64,000 nucleotides of DNA from Dyadobacter endophyticus (GTDB taxonomy: Bacteria > Bacteroidota > Bacteroidia > Cytophagales > Spirosomataceae), in assembly GCF_014641595.1 (NCBI RefSeq), contig NZ_BMIA01000003.1:992001-1056000 (forward strand), read 5' to 3'. The translations under genes were made by a program, and so were the position numbers. Positions 8,754 through 15,680 of this stretch are shown piece after piece (the stretch's first letter is position 1; the number at the start of each line of letters is the position of its first letter). The notes under the pieces are model-generated. The model did no database searches. It was given only the letters and a program-made list of their open reading frames with translations, and had not been told where the DNA came from.

Positions 8754-9323
8754 ATGAAATTATATATCAAAAATATGGTTTGTGACCGCTGCAAGCGGGT
8801 CGTGCGCGAGGAATTGAACCGGCTGGGGATTGAACTGACTTTTGTAGAGCTCGGTGAGATCGAAACGGTGGCCGAGGTGAATGCGGATAAGTTGCAGGAG
8901 GTGAAGGCTGTGCTGGAAGCGAATGGCTTTGAGCTCCTGGACGACCGCCGCCTCGCGCTGGTGGAGCATATCAAAACGCTGGTGATCGACGAGGTGCAGA
9001 ACCTGAAAGCCAACAAGCCCGCGCAGATGAATTTTTCGGATTATTTGTCGGAAAAGATCGGGTATGAATATTCTTACCTGAGCAACCTGTTTTCTTCTGA
9101 AACCGGGCAGACGATCGAACAGTACATCATTGCGCAGAAAGTTGAAAAAGTGAAAGAATGGCTCTCCTACAACGAACTCACTTTGAGCGAAATAGCGTGG
9201 CGACTTTCTTACAGCAGCACGGCACATTTGAGCAACCAGTTCAAAAAAGTGACCGGCATGACGCCCGGCGAGTTCAAAAAAGGCACATTACAGCGGACTG
9301 CGCTCGATCAAGTCGGACAATAG
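8754..9323 (+). CDS. HMA-domain AraC-family transcriptional regulator
   Basis: A 189-residue fusion. Residues 1-65 form an HMA-like fold with MVCDRC (Cys10, Cys13) at the expected metal-binding loop, the strand IETVAEVNADK and a terminal helix. Residues 68-178 are an AraC DNA-binding domain with both helix-turn-helix units: FSDYLSEKIGYEYSYLSNLF and LSEIAWRLSYSSTAHLSNQF, then the family signature KKVTGMTPGEFKK. The likely logic is that Cu(I) binding to the HMA half changes DNA binding. It lies inside the copper run, between the receptor and the metal-binding lipoprotein, so it is the best candidate to read the shared motif upstream of copA and the chaperone. Domain assignment is firm; the metal and operator are inferred. 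Confidence 0.88.
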   Translation: MKLYIKNMVCDRCKRVVREELNRLGIELTFVELGEIETVAEVNADKLQEVKAVLEANGFELLDDRRLALVEHIKTLVIDEVQNLKANKPAQMNFSDYLSEKIGYEYSYLSNLFSSETGQTIEQYIIAQKVEKVKEWLSYNELTLSEIAWRLSYSSTAHLSNQFKKVTGMTPGEFKKGTLQRTALDQVGQ

Positions 9324-9382
9324 CACTGTTATTAAATTAATATAAAACATAGATTATCAATAAATTACTAAACTTCAACTGT

Positions 9383-9613
9383 ATGAATAAAGTCATTATT
9401 GCTTCCCTGCTGTTCCTATCCATCGCCTGTTCAGGAAACCAATCTGACAAAAAGGCTACTGAAACACATGCAGTAAGCGGGAAAAAATATGCCTGCCCGA
9501 TGCAATGCGAGGGCGACAAAACCTACGCCGAGGCTGGCAAATGCCCGGTTTGTAAAATGGATTTGGAGGAAGTAGCAATGGCCGAAACTGATTCAACAGG
9601 ACATCAGCATTGA
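9383..9613 (+). CDS. Small lipoprotein with heavy-metal-binding domain
   Basis: A 76-residue lipoprotein. The signal peptide ends in the lipobox LSIAC with the modified Cys at 16. Residues 35-65 match the short heavy-metal-binding domain found in CusB- and CopA-like proteins: YACPMQCEG, then KCPVCKMDLEE. The C-terminus ends GHQH and can add ligands. It probably buffers or hands over copper at the membrane surface in the periplasm. The next gene, another periplasmic metal-binding protein, follows after 21 bases, so the two are likely co-transcribed. Confidence 0.85.
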   Translation: MNKVIIASLLFLSIACSGNQSDKKATETHAVSGKKYACPMQCEGDKTYAEAGKCPVCKMDLEEVAMAETDSTGHQH

Positions 9614-9634
9614 TTTTTTTAAACTGATAATATC

Positions 9635-9976
9635 ATGAAAACAACCATTTTTAGCATTGTAACAGCCCTTTTTCTGGGCTTAAATATCGCCTACGCCGAC
9701 GGTACCAAAGAGGTAAAAATCAAAACCTCGGCCATTTGCGAAATGTGCAAAGCACGCCTGGAACGTAATCTCGGACTTTCGAAAGGAGTGAAAGAATCGA
9801 ACCTCGATCTGTCCAACAAGGTGATTACCGTGAAGTACAACCCGGACAAAACGACCCCAGAGGCGATCAAGGCGACAATCAACAAAACCGGCTACGACGC
9901 CGACGAGTTGCCCGCCAGCCAGAAAGCGCACGATAAATTGCCAAGCTGCTGCCGCAAAACCGCCGCAGCACACTAG
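9635..9976 (+). CDS. Periplasmic HMA-domain metal-binding protein
   Basis: 113 residues with a signal peptide (MKTTIFSIVTALFLGLNIAY) and then an HMA domain with the site AICEMC (Cys35, Cys38), the strand NKVITVKYNP and the helix TPEAIKATINKTGY. A short tail ends in SCCRKTAAAH with a further Cys pair (105-106) and a terminal His. Unlike the gene at 5626 this copy is exported, so it works in the periplasm, probably moving copper between the lipoprotein and the outer-membrane protein encoded 18 bases downstream. The fold is clear; the direction of transfer is unknown. Confidence 0.85.
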   Translation: MKTTIFSIVTALFLGLNIAYADGTKEVKIKTSAICEMCKARLERNLGLSKGVKESNLDLSNKVITVKYNPDKTTPEAIKATINKTGYDADELPASQKAHDKLPSCCRKTAAAH

Positions 9977-9994
9977 TCACGAAATTCATTCATC

Positions 9995-11392
9995 ATGCTT
10001 CTCAACAAACTTATTTTGCTGACGGCCGCCGGAATGGCGGCCACCGTGGCAACGGCTGTCACGCTCCCCGCATTCGGTCAGCACGAGCATCATCAAGCGC
10101 CAGCGAAAGACACTGTTAGCCATGAAATGCATGACATGAAAAGCATGGATCATGCGAAAATGGACCACAACGGCCCATCCCACATGACCCACAGCTTTTC
10201 ATTGAGCCTGCCCATGCCCCGCAATGGCTCGGGTACCGGCTGGCAGCCGGACGCCACCCCTATGTACGCCTACATGAAGCACGGGAACAAATGGAACTAC
10301 ATGCTGCACGGAAGCATTTTCCTTCGCTACACGGCGCAAAACTTCAATAATGACGGCAAAAAGGGCTCCGATTCGAAATTTAGCGTCCCCAACTGGTTTA
10401 TGGGAATGGCCCAGCGGCAGGTAGGCAAAAACGGCCTGCTGAACGTCCGGGCGATGGTTTCCCTCGACCGAATTGTCGACGGAGGTGCGGGTTATCCGCT
10501 ACTCTTTCAATCTGGCGAAAGCTGGAAAGGCCAGCCGCTGATCGACCGCCAGCATCCGCACGACCTCATTTCAGAGCTTTCCATCGGTTATACTCAGCGG
10601 ATTAACGATAAAGTCGACTTAACGATCTACGCGGGTTACCCGGGCGAGCCGGCTCTCGGGCCTACGGCATTCATGCACCGGATGTCGGCGTTCAATAATC
10701 CGGATGCCGTGCTCGGTCATCACTGGCAGGATGCTACGCACATTACATTCGGGGTAATAACGGCGGGTATCCGTTATGGCAAGTTCAAACTGGAAGGGTC
10801 TTCGTTTACCGGTCGCGAGCCGGACGAAAATCGTTTCGATTTTGACAAACCACGTTTCAATTCTTACAGTTACCGCTTGCTATTCAACCCTTCGGCCAAC
10901 TGGGCAATGCAGGTTTCACGCGGTTTTATCAAGAGTCCTGAACCGCGCGAACCCGACGAGGATGTAAACCGCACGACCGCTTCTGTTCAGCATTCGGGAA
11001 ATCTGGGAGGAAAAAACAGGTGGATTTCTTCCACATTCGTGTGGGGATTAAATGACGCGGGCGAGCACCATAAGGAAAATTCGGTTTTGGCTGAATCCAA
11101 TCTGCAACTGGACAAATGGGCCGTTTATGGCCGTTATGAATGGGTGCAAAAAAGCGGTAGCGAGCTGGGTCTGATAGCTTATGACCCCGACCCCCTTCTG
11201 GAAAAGTTACCCGTTTCGATGTTTTCACTCGGTTTGAACCGCCAAATCGCCTCGTTCAGCAACACATTACTACAAGCCGGAGCGCAGATCAGCCTTTACA
11301 AACCGGACCGCCTTTTGGAAAGCGTCTACGGTAAAGCACCGCTTTCGGGACAGGTGTACCTGCGCATTACGCCTGCGCTCATGCGTATGTAA
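9995..11392 (+). CDS. Outer-membrane beta-barrel protein with His/Met-rich N-terminus
   Basis: A 465-residue exported protein (signal peptide to about residue 29). Residues 30-66 are crowded with His and Met (HEHHQAP, HEMHDMKSMDHAKMDHN, HMTHSF), a typical low-affinity Cu(I)/Cu(II)-binding segment. The rest alternates polar and aromatic residues in long amphipathic strands (LHGSIFLRYTAQNF, LTIYAGYPGEP, WAVYGRYEWVQKSG), as in a barrel, with conserved-looking DRQHPHDL and GHHWQDATH loops. It is the last gene of the copper run and belongs to a family seen in Bacteroidota next to copper genes, but I know no defined function. Roles as an outer-membrane copper exporter channel or sink are both possible. 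Confidence 0.65.
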   Translation: MLLNKLILLTAAGMAATVATAVTLPAFGQHEHHQAPAKDTVSHEMHDMKSMDHAKMDHNGPSHMTHSFSLSLPMPRNGSGTGWQPDATPMYAYMKHGNKWNYMLHGSIFLRYTAQNFNNDGKKGSDSKFSVPNWFMGMAQRQVGKNGLLNVRAMVSLDRIVDGGAGYPLLFQSGESWKGQPLIDRQHPHDLISELSIGYTQRINDKVDLTIYAGYPGEPALGPTAFMHRMSAFNNPDAVLGHHWQDATHITFGVITAGIRYGKFKLEGSSFTGREPDENRFDFDKPRFNSYSYRLLFNPSANWAMQVSRGFIKSPEPREPDEDVNRTTASVQHSGNLGGKNRWISSTFVWGLNDAGEHHKENSVLAESNLQLDKWAVYGRYEWVQKSGSELGLIAYDPDPLLEKLPVSMFSLGLNRQIASFSNTLLQAGAQISLYKPDRLLESVYGKAPLSGQVYLRITPALMRM

Positions 11393-11441
11393 GCGGGCTT
11401 TTTTAGTAGTTTTAGGTTTTAATTTAAACCAAAACAATACC

Positions 11442-12185
11442 GTGGCCTGGTACCATACCTATTTCAAAGGACTCCCGCAACGCGCCTGGAAACTCAACCA
11501 GGACGAAGAATACACCGATTTTGAGGTCGATTTCCTGCGGGATGTACTCGAAATAACACCCGAAAGCAAGGTACTTGACGTGCTCTCAGGCTACGGACGG
11601 CACGCTTTGCCGCTCGCAGAGCAAGGCACTACATTGACTTGCATCGACATCTCGCAGGAATATTGTGAGGAATTACAGACGATCAGCAGCAAGCAGCAAC
11701 TGCCGCTGGAAGTGATTTGCGCGGACGTACTGAATTATGCACTGCCTGACCAACAATTTGATGCCGCATACTGCCTTGGCAACAGTTTCAGCTTCTTCCC
11801 CAGGGCCGAAATGCAACAGTTTATCGGACAGATTGCATCGGCATTGAAACCCGGCGCTCATGTGGCCATTCACACCGAAAATCTTGCCGAAAGCATTTTC
11901 CCCAATTTCCAGACGCGAAACTGGATGCCTGTGCAGGAAGATATTGTTTACCTCGCCGAAAACGAGTACCGGGCGGAAGGCGGCTACATCGAAGCGGAAC
12001 AGACATTCATCGCCGGCTCCGAAAGAGTGGCCCACAATGTGCGTCAGCATATTTATACGCTTGGAGAAATTACCTATATGTTCGAGCTGGCCGGATTGGT
12101 CGTGGTAGGCACATTTAGCAACCTCGAAGCCGATCCGTTCATGCTGGGCGACGAGCAATTGTACCTCGTGGCCTGCAAGCAGTGA
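11442..12185 (+). CDS. Class I SAM-dependent methyltransferase
   Basis: A 247-residue Rossmann methyltransferase. Motif I is KVLDVLSGYGRHALPLA (about residues 45-61), then LTCIDISQEYCEEL for motif II and FDAAYCLGNSFSFFP for the post-II region. It starts at GTG (11442). No upstream ATG in frame gives a better fit, and the N-terminus MAWYHTYFKGLPQRAW is typical of this small group. The substrate cannot be told from the sequence. It follows the copper barrel gene by 49 bases on the same strand and meets the sulfur transporter tail to tail with no gap. Membership of the copper run is possible but unsupported. Confidence 0.82.
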   Translation: MAWYHTYFKGLPQRAWKLNQDEEYTDFEVDFLRDVLEITPESKVLDVLSGYGRHALPLAEQGTTLTCIDISQEYCEELQTISSKQQLPLEVICADVLNYALPDQQFDAAYCLGNSFSFFPRAEMQQFIGQIASALKPGAHVAIHTENLAESIFPNFQTRNWMPVQEDIVYLAENEYRAEGGYIEAEQTFIAGSERVAHNVRQHIYTLGEITYMFELAGLVVVGTFSNLEADPFMLGDEQLYLVACKQ

Positions 12186-12710
12186 TCAATGCGGGAGCCT
12201 GGCGCGGAGCAGTCCGTACACCCAGGTTCCGGCAATGGCGCTCAATAAGGTAACGGCCACAGTTAGGTAACCCGCACCGATTTGTGCAAACAAGGGTCCC
12301 GGACAAGCACCGGTAATGGCCCAGCCGAAGCCGAACAAAAGCCCGCCGTAAATCTGGCCCTTGTCGAAAACCTTGTCGGCAATGCTTACGGTCTCACCGG
12401 ATAATGTCTTGATATTAAATCTTTTGATAAGCCATATTGAGAGTAGCCCGACCGCCACGGCCGAGCCGATCACACCGTACATGTGAAAGGAATCCAGCCG
12501 GAACATTTCCTGGATGCGAAACCACGAAACAACCTCGGCTTTGACAAAAACAATCCCGAAGATGACGCCCACCAGCAGGTATTTCAGGTTTGCAGTGAAA
12601 CCCTCAGTGGATTGCTGCCGGTTCGCACCGTCGCAGCCATCGATTTTTATGTTGTCGAAATCCGGGTTTTCTGATTCGGCAAGAGAGGAATGCTGATTGA
12701 ATTTTTCCAT
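12186..12710 (-). CDS. YeeE/YedE-type sulfur transporter subunit (DUF6691-like)
   Basis: About 174 residues from the ATG at 12710. A GTG start further out would add 15 residues and abut the upstream gene, but the Met start is more natural. After a soluble N-terminus rich in Asn and Asp come four membrane segments and the family motif GACPGP (Cys136), followed by IGAGY. YeeE/YedE (PmpA/PmpB, TsuA) proteins import thiosulfate or other reactive sulfur using membrane cysteines. It is the second of a pair with the gene upstream and probably works with it as two halves. The nearby persulfide dioxygenase gene supports a sulfur role. Confidence 0.82.
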   Translation of the reverse strand: MEKFNQHSSLAESENPDFDNIKIDGCDGANRQQSTEGFTANLKYLLVGVIFGIVFVKAEVVSWFRIQEMFRLDSFHMYGVIGSAVAVGLLSIWLIKRFNIKTLSGETVSIADKVFDKGQIYGGLLFGFGWAITGACPGPLFAQIGAGYLTVAVTLLSAIAGTWVYGLLRARLPH

Positions 12711-12755
12711 GGTTGAGTAACTATTAAAGGTGGTGAATTGTCGCAAAAAGCCCAC

Positions 12756-13331
12756 CTATTTGACCAGATTGAGAAAGAAAGGAAGCAACACATGCGTGCA
12801 TGCAAACCCGCCGATCATAAAACTGACCGTGGCCACGAGCGACGGCCATTGCAGATTAGAAAGCCCCATTATCGCATGTCCCGACGTACACCCTCCCGCA
12901 TAACGCGTTCCAAAGCCGACCAAAAACCCGCCTAGTACAAAGAAAATCAAGCCTTTTAGCGTAAAGACATTGCTTACTGCGAAAATATCCGAGGGCATAA
13001 GTCCCGAAAAGTCTTGAACTCCCAATGCGGCCAACGTTTGTCGCGTATCGTCGGCCACCACAATGGCATCCGGATTGCCAAGCCAGAAGTTCCCTACAAA
13101 CCCGCCAACCGCGATTCCTGCGACGAAAAACAGGTTCCACACTTCCTTCCGCCAGTTGTATTTGAAAAAAGGCAACCCCGCCGGAATCACCGCCGCACAG
13201 ATATGCCGCAGCGACGACGATATGCCAAACGATTTATTCCCCAGCAAGAGCAGCACCGGCACCGTAAGGCCAATCAGAGGCCCGGCAATGTACCAGGGCC
13301 ATGGGCTTTTGAGAAGTTCGACTATTTCCAT
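12756..13331 (-). CDS. YeeE/YedE-type sulfur transporter subunit
   Basis: A 191-residue integral membrane protein with about five hydrophobic segments and the YeeE signature GGCTSGHAIMG near residues 146-156 (Cys148). The N-terminus (LLKSPWPWYIAGPLIGLTVP) is typical of the first half of the split transporter pair in Bacteroidota. Its stop lies 45 bases before the preferred start of the second subunit, so the two form an operon read leftward. Likely substrate: thiosulfate or a related sulfane-sulfur species, inferred from the family and from the persulfide dioxygenase-rhodanese gene about 0.7 kb upstream on the same strand. Confidence 0.85.
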   Translation of the reverse strand: MEIVELLKSPWPWYIAGPLIGLTVPVLLLLGNKSFGISSSLRHICAAVIPAGLPFFKYNWRKEVWNLFFVAGIAVGGFVGNFWLGNPDAIVVADDTRQTLAALGVQDFSGLMPSDIFAVSNVFTLKGLIFFVLGGFLVGFGTRYAGGCTSGHAIMGLSNLQWPSLVATVSFMIGGFACTHVLLPFFLNLVK

Positions 13332-13390
13332 TGTTAATGATATTAATTATATAGATTTTGTATACTAATTGAAGACTATTTTTCAAACTT

Positions 13391-13768
13391 CTAGAGTTTG
13401 TTAGGATTGAGCAGTTTCAATTTTGAGATACCAATAAAATCTACTTCGTTATCAGTCAATAAAGTGAGGTCATTGATAATAGCAGTTGCGGCTATTATTG
13501 CATCCGGGGTTCTCATTTTCCGGCCCCGTCTTAATTTAACGCACATCTCAACGACCTCCGTATTCAAAGCAAAGACAGAACTATCATTCACAAACTCTCT
13601 AATCCTGTTCTCAAATTCACTTTTCCACGACAATAACTCAATTTGCGTTATGACGGATAGCTGAGGTGTCGAATCAATCACCGCGTCTAAAAGACGTTCC
13701 CCTTCCGGAGGCAGCAAACGTGACAAATATTTCGAAACGATGTTGGTATCGATTAAGTATTGTCCCAT
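13391..13768 (-). CDS. vapC: VapC-like PIN-domain toxin
   Basis: A 125-residue PIN-domain ribonuclease. The acidic active-site residues are in place: Asp7 in YLIDTNI, Glu44 in QIELLSW, Asp89 in RTPDAIIAATA, and Asp106/Asp110 in LLTDNEVDF. VapC toxins cut tRNA or rRNA and are held inactive by the antitoxin. Its start overlaps the end of the small upstream gene by 16 bases, the usual antitoxin-toxin arrangement. The pair sits between the sulfur transporter genes and the persulfide dioxygenase gene, all on the same strand. The GC content is visibly lower than in the neighbours, which fits horizontal arrival. Confidence 0.88.
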   Translation of the reverse strand: MGQYLIDTNIVSKYLSRLLPPEGERLLDAVIDSTPQLSVITQIELLSWKSEFENRIREFVNDSSVFALNTEVVEMCVKLRRGRKMRTPDAIIAATAIINDLTLLTDNEVDFIGISKLKLLNPNKL

Positions 13769-13962
13769 TCGTTTCGGCTGTGATTTATATAATTAATAAG
13801 TTCCTCGCCGGCCTCGCGTGGTAGGATTCCTTTGTATTTTTCAGACATTTTCTTCTTCGGAGCCTCTTTATCATCATGCAAACGAATAATATCCATCGCT
13901 TCCAAGTCTTTCAACAATTGCAATGCATTTTTATGAGTAAGCTCCACAACCAGCGTTTCCAT
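13753..13962 (-). CDS. Putative antitoxin partner of VapC
   Basis: A 69-residue protein, METLVVELTHKNALQLLKDLEAM at the start, then a charged Lys-rich linker (KEAPKKKMSEKYKG) and a C-terminal helix with EELINYINHSRNEW. The N-terminal strand-helix pattern suits a small DNA-binding or dimerising domain, and the C-terminal half would wrap the toxin. There is no clear AbrB or Phd signature, so the antitoxin class is left open. The call rests on size, the 16-base overlap with the PIN-domain gene and gene order. It probably represses its own promoter in complex with the toxin, as is common for such pairs. Confidence 0.75.
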   Translation of the reverse strand: METLVVELTHKNALQLLKDLEAMDIIRLHDDKEAPKKKMSEKYKGILPREAGEELINYINHSRNEWDNT

Positions 13963-14009
13963 AACCGACCTTTTGTTTTTCCCTAAGCTACAAATAATGA
14001 ACTAAATAA

Positions 14010-15401
14010 TCACGCCTCGGCCAATATGGGGACGTTGGTTTTGGCCACCGCGCCGTAGCCTCCTTCGATATTGACGACATCCTCTATTCCTCTCGATTTG
14101 AGGATCGAGGCGGCTACCATGGAGCGGTAACCTCCCGCACAATGAATGTGGAGCTTCCGGTCCTTTGGAAACTCCGCCATAAGATCATTAATGTAATCTA
14201 AAGGTAGGTTTCGTGCTCCTTCGATGTGCCCCGCGGCAAATTCGTCAGGCTTGCGCACGTCAATCACCTCGACATCGCCCGATTCGTAGCGGTTCGCAAA
14301 TTCCCCGGCGCTCACCGATTCGACGGTGTCAGTTTCCTTGCCGGCTTGTTTCCAGCTTTCGAAACCGCCGTTGAGATAGCCAATTGTATAATCATAACCA
14401 ACGCGAGCGAGACGCGTGACTACCTCTTCTTCCTTCCCCGGCTCTGTTACGATAAGGAGCTGTTGCTTCAAGTCGGGGATTAATGCGCCTACCCAGGGAG
14501 CAAAGCTTCCGTCGATGCCGATATTGATGGAATTTGGTATAAAACCTTTTGCAAAATCTGCCGGTTTACGGGTATCGAGTATCAGTGCGCCGGTATTATT
14601 GGCCTTCGCTTCAAATGCTTCCGGCGATAATGCCTGATGGCCACGTTCGAGCACGTCGTCGATGCTTTCGTAACCGTCGCGGTTCATTTTCACGTTTTCG
14701 GGGAAATATTGCGGCGGCTCCGCCAAGCCGGCAGTTACTTCTTTAATAAATTCCTCCCTGGTCATATTGGCACGCAGCGCGTAGTTGAATCGCTTCTGGT
14801 TGCCCAGCGTATCGGAAGTTTCCTTGCTCATATTCTTACCGCAAGCAGAGCCTGCGCCGTGTGCCGGGTAAACGATCACATCGTCGGGCAACGGCATGAT
14901 TTTGGCACGAAGGCTGTCATAGAGAGTGCCCGCCAGATCGTCCATCGTGAGATCGCCTTTTTGTGCTAAATCCGGACGACCTACATCACCAATAAATAAC
15001 GTATCGCCGGAAAACAGCGCGACAGGCTTACCAGACTCATCCAATAACAGATAGCTTGTAGACTCCATGGTGTGCCCGGGCGTATGCAAAGCGCGGATAA
15101 TGATATTGCCCAATTTGAATTCCTCACCATCTTCGGCGATAAGCGCTTTGAAACCGGTTTGTGCGCCAGGACCATAAACAATTTCCGCACCGGTTTTTTC
15201 CGCCAGATCAATATGACCTGAAACAAAGTCCGCATGAAAATGGGTCTCAAATACATACTTGATCCGGGCGCCGGTTTTTTCAGCCCTCTGAATGTAGGGA
15301 GCCACTTCCCGCAGCGGGTCGATTACCGCGGCCTCGCCGTTTGAAACAATAAAATAAGCGCCCTGCGCCAGGCATCCGGTATATATCTGCTCTATTTTCA
15401 T
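14010..15401 (-). CDS. Persulfide dioxygenase-rhodanese fusion (CstB-like)
   Basis: A 463-residue cytosolic enzyme. Residues 1-235 are a metallo-beta-lactamase fold with THFHADFVSG (His54, His56, Asp58), HTPGHTMES, FSGDTLFIGDVGRPDL and YPAHGAGSACG, the mononuclear-iron persulfide dioxygenase type. Two rhodanese domains follow. The first (about 260-350) has LLIVTEPG where the catalytic Cys loop should be and is probably inactive. The second (about 365-460) keeps the loop HCAGGYRS with Cys421. The family oxidises glutathione or coenzyme persulfide to sulfite and can combine sulfite with sulfane sulfur to thiosulfate. With the YeeE pair it forms a reactive-sulfur handling module. Confidence 0.9.
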   Translation of the reverse strand: MKIEQIYTGCLAQGAYFIVSNGEAAVIDPLREVAPYIQRAEKTGARIKYVFETHFHADFVSGHIDLAEKTGAEIVYGPGAQTGFKALIAEDGEEFKLGNIIIRALHTPGHTMESTSYLLLDESGKPVALFSGDTLFIGDVGRPDLAQKGDLTMDDLAGTLYDSLRAKIMPLPDDVIVYPAHGAGSACGKNMSKETSDTLGNQKRFNYALRANMTREEFIKEVTAGLAEPPQYFPENVKMNRDGYESIDDVLERGHQALSPEAFEAKANNTGALILDTRKPADFAKGFIPNSINIGIDGSFAPWVGALIPDLKQQLLIVTEPGKEEEVVTRLARVGYDYTIGYLNGGFESWKQAGKETDTVESVSAGEFANRYESGDVEVIDVRKPDEFAAGHIEGARNLPLDYINDLMAEFPKDRKLHIHCAGGYRSMVAASILKSRGIEDVVNIEGGYGAVAKTNVPILAEA

Positions 15402-15432
15402 GTTGTCTATACGTCTTTATGTGGATGTAACG

Positions 15433-15557
15433 TGTCGGGCATGGTCAGGTATTGTCAAGAGTGGTCAGTCCCTGTCAGATATTATCCGACTTTTCTTAAA
15501 AATTAAAACTCATCGTCAACAATGACAACCCTTAACAATTCCCGACAGTTCCTTACT
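15433..15557. repeat. 10-bp phased TGTCA / TGACA repeat array
   Basis: Pentamers at an exact 10-bp step: TGTCG 15433, GGTCA 15443, TGTCA 15453, GGTCA 15463, TGTCA 15473, TATCC 15483. About 30 bases later the complementary form appears in the same phase: TGACA 15523, TAACA 15533, CGACA 15543, TTACT 15553. The array occupies the gap between the MATE gene end and the start of the persulfide dioxygenase gene. Short degenerate repeats of this kind are known between genes in Cytophagales; no function is established. Confidence 0.6.
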
Positions 15558-15680
15558 ATTCCTAGCTAACCTGACCGCCCTACCGCCGTCGAATAACCCC
15601 AAGGCAATAACGTACCACGATCAGAAAACTCCTGACCAACCCCAATACTAAGTGACCTCCCCGAATGAATCCCGGCATAG

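Noticed and set aside
13332..13390. TAGATTTTGTATACTAATTG resembling the -7 region of copA
   Set aside because: It points rightward into the end of the vapC gene, where no rightward gene exists, and lacks the upstream 18-bp motif.
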